10,021 nucleotides of DNA from assembly GCA_947593895.1 (NCBI GenBank), contig CANQDY010000041.1:1-10021 (forward strand), in the 5' to 3' direction. The translations under genes and the position numbers were made by a program. Positions 7,272 to 10,021 of this stretch are shown here, piece by piece (the first letter of the stretch is position 1; every line of letters begins with the position of its first letter). The notes under the pieces are model-generated. The model saw only the letters and a list, made by a program, of their open reading frames with translations. It ran no database searches and was not told the origin of the DNA. This DNA comes from an uncultured Bacilli bacterium. Its GTDB lineage: Bacteria > Bacillota_I > Bacilli_A > RFN20 > CAG-449.

Positions 7272-9242
7272 ATGAAAAAGAAAAATTTATTAACATTATC
7301 TGTTGCAACTTTAGCTTTATTTGGTATTGTAAGTTGTAATGGAAATAAAACTAGTAGTGGATTAAATGATGCTGCGGATTATGTATGGCAATTATACAAA
7401 AATACAACATTAACACAAAAAACTGCAAGCACTGATGATTATGATGTAGTAACAAAAGTTATGATTGATAGCAAAGAGTATTCAGTATCTTGGACGGTAG
7501 AAGTTGCTGATGATGGAGTTGTTGATGCAGTTAAACTCGGTGAGATAAAAGATGGAATGCAGGTTATTGATGTTTTATATGATCCAATCGTTAGCACAAA
7601 AGATAGTAATTATACATTAACTGCAACAATTTCCGATGGAAAGAAATCGGTAGTAAAAGAATTTGAAAGAATTGTTCCTGCTTTTGAATTTTCGACATTT
7701 GATGATTTTTCAAATCCAAAAACAGGTGTTATTTATAATGTAAGAGGAATTATTACTGATAAAAGTGAATTTAAATCAGGCGCTGTTAAATACTTATGGC
7801 TTCAAAATGATGACTGCGGTATTATGGCATATAACTTAAAATGTGATAGTAATGAAAAATATGAAAGTGATTTAAAAGATGGAAATGAAATTATTGTTTC
7901 TGGAACAATCACCAGATATAATGGCCAACTTGAATTTGAAAAAGATTGTACTTACTCAGTAATGTCTACAACTCCTGTAACTCCAAAATTTGTTGATGCA
8001 ACAGAAGCTTTCAAGACTGCAAAAGATAGTAAAGATAAAGACAAATTAGATATTTATCAAAATCGTTTAGTCGAAATTAATGGTGTAACAATTTCTGATA
8101 TTGATAGTGCAAATTATTATTATAATTTTGAAATTGGTAATATGAAAACTTATTTAAGAACTTCTACTTCATATGGTATGACTGAAAATGACAACCAAAA
8201 GACAGTTGAAAACTGGGTTAAAGGCTATGAAGCAACAATTCGTGGATTATGTGTTGTATATTCTAATTCCTATTATATTCAACCAATTGATACTACTGCA
8301 GTTACAATTACAAAAAAAGTATTAACTGATGAAGTTAAAGTTACTAATACTGCAGAAAAAGTTGCTAATTCTCTTCCAACAGAAGTTTTAGTTTCTAGTG
8401 AAATTGCATTACCAACTAAATCTGATGAGTTTGAAAATGTTAATCTTTCTTATAAAGTTATTGAAGGAAATTCAAATTTTGTTGTCGATGGCAATAAATT
8501 AAAAGTTACTATTGGTAATGCATCAGTAACAGGTAAAATTGAAATTACAGCAGAATTAAATGGTAAAAAAGCTACTAAAGAAGTTACAATTTTAGCAAAT
8601 GTACCTAATGTTGTTACAATAGCAAAATTCTTAGAAGATAAAGATACCGAACATGAAGTATACATTAAGGGTATTGTTGTAGCTTCCGCTGCAAGCGAAG
8701 ATAAAGCAGGATCATTTGTTATTGCTGATAGCACAGGAGCAGTATTTTCATACAATAAATTAATTGTTAATGTTGGCGATGAAGTAATTATTAAGACAAA
8801 ATATACCGCTTTTAATGATTTACCTCAATCAGATACAACTTCAAGTTATGGAATTGTTTCAACTGGAAATGATATATCATCATATAAACAAACTACAATT
8901 GATTTTACCGGAGAAACTTTACTTGCAAAATTAAAAGAAGAAGGACAAACAACTGCAAAATTAGTTCAAGATATTTATGGTAAAATGATTAAGATTACCG
9001 CAGCTTTAAAAAAGGGTACCCAATTCATTAATTTATTTGCTACAGGTCAAGAAACATATATCGTCAGTGTTTATTGCAGTGACGAAGATAATAAAGCATT
9101 AAATGCATTAATTCCAGAAGGACAAGATGCAGTCGAAGTAACAGTTTATGGATATTTCCGACAATTCAATAATAAAGATGGAAATCAATCAATTTATTTA
9201 CAATTATCTTCTTATGAATTAGCATATTATGAATTAGCATAA
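7272..9242 (+). CDS. Large surface lipoprotein of alternating Ig-like and OB-like modules (putative nucleic-acid binding)
   Basis: Exported lipoprotein, 656 residues, of unproven function. The signal peptide ends in lipobox IVSC (Cys 22). I read six modules by pattern. An atrophied bacterial Ig-like domain (about 40-140) ends with TLTATISDGKK and a following V-rich strand. OB-like module 1 is at about 150-230 (YNVRGIITD, LWLQNDDCGIMAYN, LKDGNEIIVSGTI). OB-like module 2 is at about 262-348 (VEINGVTISD, IRGLCVVYSN). A second Ig-like domain is at about 364-445. OB-like module 3 is at about 449-540 (EVYIKGIVV, NVGDEVII), and module 4 at about 548-656 (VEVTVYGYF, QSIYLQL). The order Ig-OB-OB, Ig-OB-OB suggests an internal duplication. 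OB modules of this style occur in extracellular nucleases such as YhcR. No catalytic motif is seen, so binding or presenting nucleic acid to the adjacent nuclease is the best guess. A GGAGG 10 bases upstream supports the start. Confidence 0.88.
   Translation: MKKKNLLTLSVATLALFGIVSCNGNKTSSGLNDAADYVWQLYKNTTLTQKTASTDDYDVVTKVMIDSKEYSVSWTVEVADDGVVDAVKLGEIKDGMQVIDVLYDPIVSTKDSNYTLTATISDGKKSVVKEFERIVPAFEFSTFDDFSNPKTGVIYNVRGIITDKSEFKSGAVKYLWLQNDDCGIMAYNLKCDSNEKYESDLKDGNEIIVSGTITRYNGQLEFEKDCTYSVMSTTPVTPKFVDATEAFKTAKDSKDKDKLDIYQNRLVEINGVTISDIDSANYYYNFEIGNMKTYLRTSTSYGMTENDNQKTVENWVKGYEATIRGLCVVYSNSYYIQPIDTTAVTITKKVLTDEVKVTNTAEKVANSLPTEVLVSSEIALPTKSDEFENVNLSYKVIEGNSNFVVDGNKLKVTIGNASVTGKIEITAELNGKKATKEVTILANVPNVVTIAKFLEDKDTEHEVYIKGIVVASAASEDKAGSFVIADSTGAVFSYNKLIVNVGDEVIIKTKYTAFNDLPQSDTTSSYGIVSTGNDISSYKQTTIDFTGETLLAKLKEEGQTTAKLVQDIYGKMIKITAALKKGTQFINLFATGQETYIVSVYCSDEDNKALNALIPEGQDAVEVTVYGYFRQFNNKDGNQSIYLQLSSYELAYYELA
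9212..9241 (+). repeat. 15-bp perfect tandem duplication at the 3' end of the lipoprotein gene
   Basis: TTATGAATTAGCATA occurs at 9212-9226 and again, directly adjacent, at 9227-9241. The frame is kept, so the protein ends SYELAYYELA. The last two bases of copy two form part of the TAA stop. It is best explained by a replication-slippage event that added five codons. Confidence 0.85.
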
Positions 9243-9262
9243 TAACTGATTATTAGTATCAA

Positions 9263-9295
9263 AATTAATTGAAGAAAAAACTTCTTCAGTTAGTT
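9263..9295 (+). terminator. Hairpin after the lipoprotein gene, possible weak terminator or mRNA 3' end
   Basis: Bases 9263-9276 can pair with 9282-9295: 14 pairs, two of them G-U, around a 5-base loop AAAAC. The core is TGAAGAA/TTCTTCA. It lies in the 99-base spacer after the long gene run. No T-run follows on the + strand (GTCTATAATAC comes next), so it is not a classical intrinsic terminator. It could be a partial terminator or a stabilising 3' structure. Confidence 0.4.
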
Positions 9296-9298
9296 GTC

Positions 9299-9304
9299 TA
9301 TAAT
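9299..9304 (+). promoter_or_regulatory. Possible -10 box of the small membrane protein gene
   Basis: A perfect TATAAT sits 37 bases before the ATG at 9342 and just downstream of the hairpin. There is no convincing -35 hexamer at 16-18 bases upstream (that stretch is A-rich). A TG lies one base too far upstream for a standard extended -10. Such boxes also occur by chance in DNA this AT-rich. Confidence 0.35.
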
Positions 9305-9328
9305 ACAATTCAGTATTTCTGAATTAAG

Positions 9329-9335
9329 AAAGGAG
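9329..9335 (+). promoter_or_regulatory. Ribosome binding site that decides the start of the small membrane protein
   Basis: AAAGGAG lies 6 bases before the ATG at 9342. It favours that start over an in-frame TTG at 9294, which lies at the foot of the hairpin and upstream of the -10 candidate. Confidence 0.75.
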
Positions 9336-9341
9336 AGTAAA

Positions 9342-9815
9342 ATGTTACTAAGAAAAATTCGTTTGACTGGACTATTCTCAGTTGGATTAGTATTTGCACT
9401 TGTTTCTTTGGTTTGGATATTCTTCTTCGATGTCTATATCAAAACTGAAGTTCTGTGGTTATATGTTGGTTTGTTATTCGGAGTGGTACCAAGTGGATTA
9501 TTAATGCTGGGCTCTTATTTTTCAAATGACGAAGAAAAGATTTCTAGTTCAATTATTATTGGAGTGAGTATTGCTCTTACAATTGCATTAATTGTATTTC
9601 TATTTATTGCTCAACAAGATCCAAAAATTATCGCTGCCGCAAAGAAAAACGATAAATTAGCGGCATTTAAGATTATGAATATAATAATTATTATTATTTC
9701 TATCTTATCTTTAATAGTTTCTATTAGTGGTCTAGTTCTTGATATTTTAGCAAAGATTAAAGCTAGAAAAGAAAATTTATTGATTGAAGATGTTTTAAAA
9801 CCTAAAAACTTATAA
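9342..9815 (+). CDS. Small four-helix membrane protein of unknown function
   Basis: I do not recognise the family. The protein has 157 residues with no signal peptidase site and four hydrophobic segments at about 9-33, 37-60, 68-90 and 112-136. A basic N-terminus (MLLRKIR) and a charged cytoplasmic-looking tail (KIKARKENLLIEDVLKPK) suggest both ends are inside. The segment between helices 3 and 4 is polar and Lys/Ala-rich (IAAAKKNDKLAAFK). No catalytic or transport motif is visible. The start is fixed by a good AAAGGAG site. The gene is separated from the upstream operon by 99 bases containing a hairpin and a possible -10 box. It may thus be a separate unit or receive read-through. It is followed 23 bases after its stop by a strong terminator. 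Its link to the nuclease-importer genes rests on adjacency only. Confidence 0.8.
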   Translation: MLLRKIRLTGLFSVGLVFALVSLVWIFFFDVYIKTEVLWLYVGLLFGVVPSGLLMLGSYFSNDEEKISSSIIIGVSIALTIALIVFLFIAQQDPKIIAAAKKNDKLAAFKIMNIIIIIISILSLIVSISGLVLDILAKIKARKENLLIEDVLKPKNL

Positions 9816-9838
9816 TTCAAAAAATAATTATAAGATGT

Positions 9839-9877
9839 AAAAACATTGCTTAGTTTATAACTTAGCAATGTTTTTTT
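9839..9877 (+). terminator. Strong intrinsic transcription terminator
   Basis: AAAAACATTGCT (9839-9850) pairs perfectly with AGCAATGTTTTT (9864-9875). Beyond one mismatch, a further four inner pairs (AGTT/AACT) close a 3-base loop. Seven T follow the G at 9870. The A-run on the left arm means it might also act on the opposite strand. It ends the transcript of the small membrane protein gene and any read-through from the operon. Confidence 0.9.
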
Positions 9878-10021
9878 ATTCATTATTAAATCTTAATTAA
9901 CCAATAAATTCTATAGTTAATAAATCTAAAATTAGATAAAAACAATGTAAAATAAAGTTGAAATTTAACTAGTAAAAGCAATAATCTTAACAGGTATAAT
10001 TGAAATAACATAAGTATTATC
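9878..10021. other. AT-rich intergenic DNA with no identifiable gene
   Basis: About 144 bases to the window edge, without a coding frame, RNA fold or repeat that I can support on either strand. A TATAAT occurs at 9995-10000 and could be the -10 of a gene beyond the window, but no -35 hexamer is correctly spaced. The nearest TTGAAA (9958-9963) is 31 bases away. Confidence 0.5.

Noticed and set aside
9294..9341. TTG start for the small membrane protein
   Set aside because: It lies at the foot of the hairpin without a ribosome binding site, whereas ATG 9342 has AAAGGAG at good spacing.
9995..10000. TATAAT near the window end as a promoter
   Set aside because: There is no -35 hexamer at a workable distance and no visible downstream gene, and such boxes are common by chance in DNA this AT-rich.

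Overview
This window is a very AT-rich, gene-dense stretch with every recognisable gene on the + strand. It looks like a low-GC Firmicute of the Bacilli/Mollicutes borderland (for example Acholeplasma-, RF39- or Erysipelotrichia-like), and the species cannot be fixed from the sequence. The grounds are A/T-ending codons, AGGAGG-type ribosome binding sites, several lipoprotein signal peptides and a UgpABCE/MalEFGK-type importer. TGA is used as a stop (end of the nuclease gene at 7253-7255) and tryptophan is always TGG. This argues for the standard bacterial code and against the TGA=Trp code of the mycoplasmas.

Layout: bases 1-1058 hold a 5'-truncated ABC importer ATPase. It is followed by two permeases (1061-1999, 2012-2977) and two tandem, clearly paralogous substrate-binding lipoproteins (3009-4436, 4457-5869). 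Next come a surface thermonuclease lipoprotein with a full SNase catalytic set plus OB-like modules (5879-7255) and a 656-residue lipoprotein built from Ig-like and OB-like modules (7272-9242). Gaps between these seven genes are only 2 to 31 bases, with no terminator visible, so they look like one transcript whose promoter lies upstream of the window. After a 99-base spacer with a hairpin and a possible -10 box comes a small four-helix membrane protein (9342-9815). A strong intrinsic terminator follows (9839-9877), then about 144 bases of AT-rich DNA with nothing I can identify.

How the genes may work together: a CUT1/Ugp-type importer would normally be called a sugar or glycerol-3-phosphate transporter. 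Here it is co-transcribed with a cell-surface nuclease and a second lipoprotein carrying OB-like folds of the kind found in extracellular nucleases such as YhcR. From memory, mycoplasmas keep a comparable cluster (nuclease MG186/MPN133 beside ATPase and permease genes MG187-189/MPN134-136). The best hypothesis is therefore a nucleic-acid scavenging operon: bind extracellular DNA/RNA, cut it at the surface, capture the products with one or both binding proteins, and import them. Substrate identity is inference; the gene content, order and catalytic motifs are visible directly.
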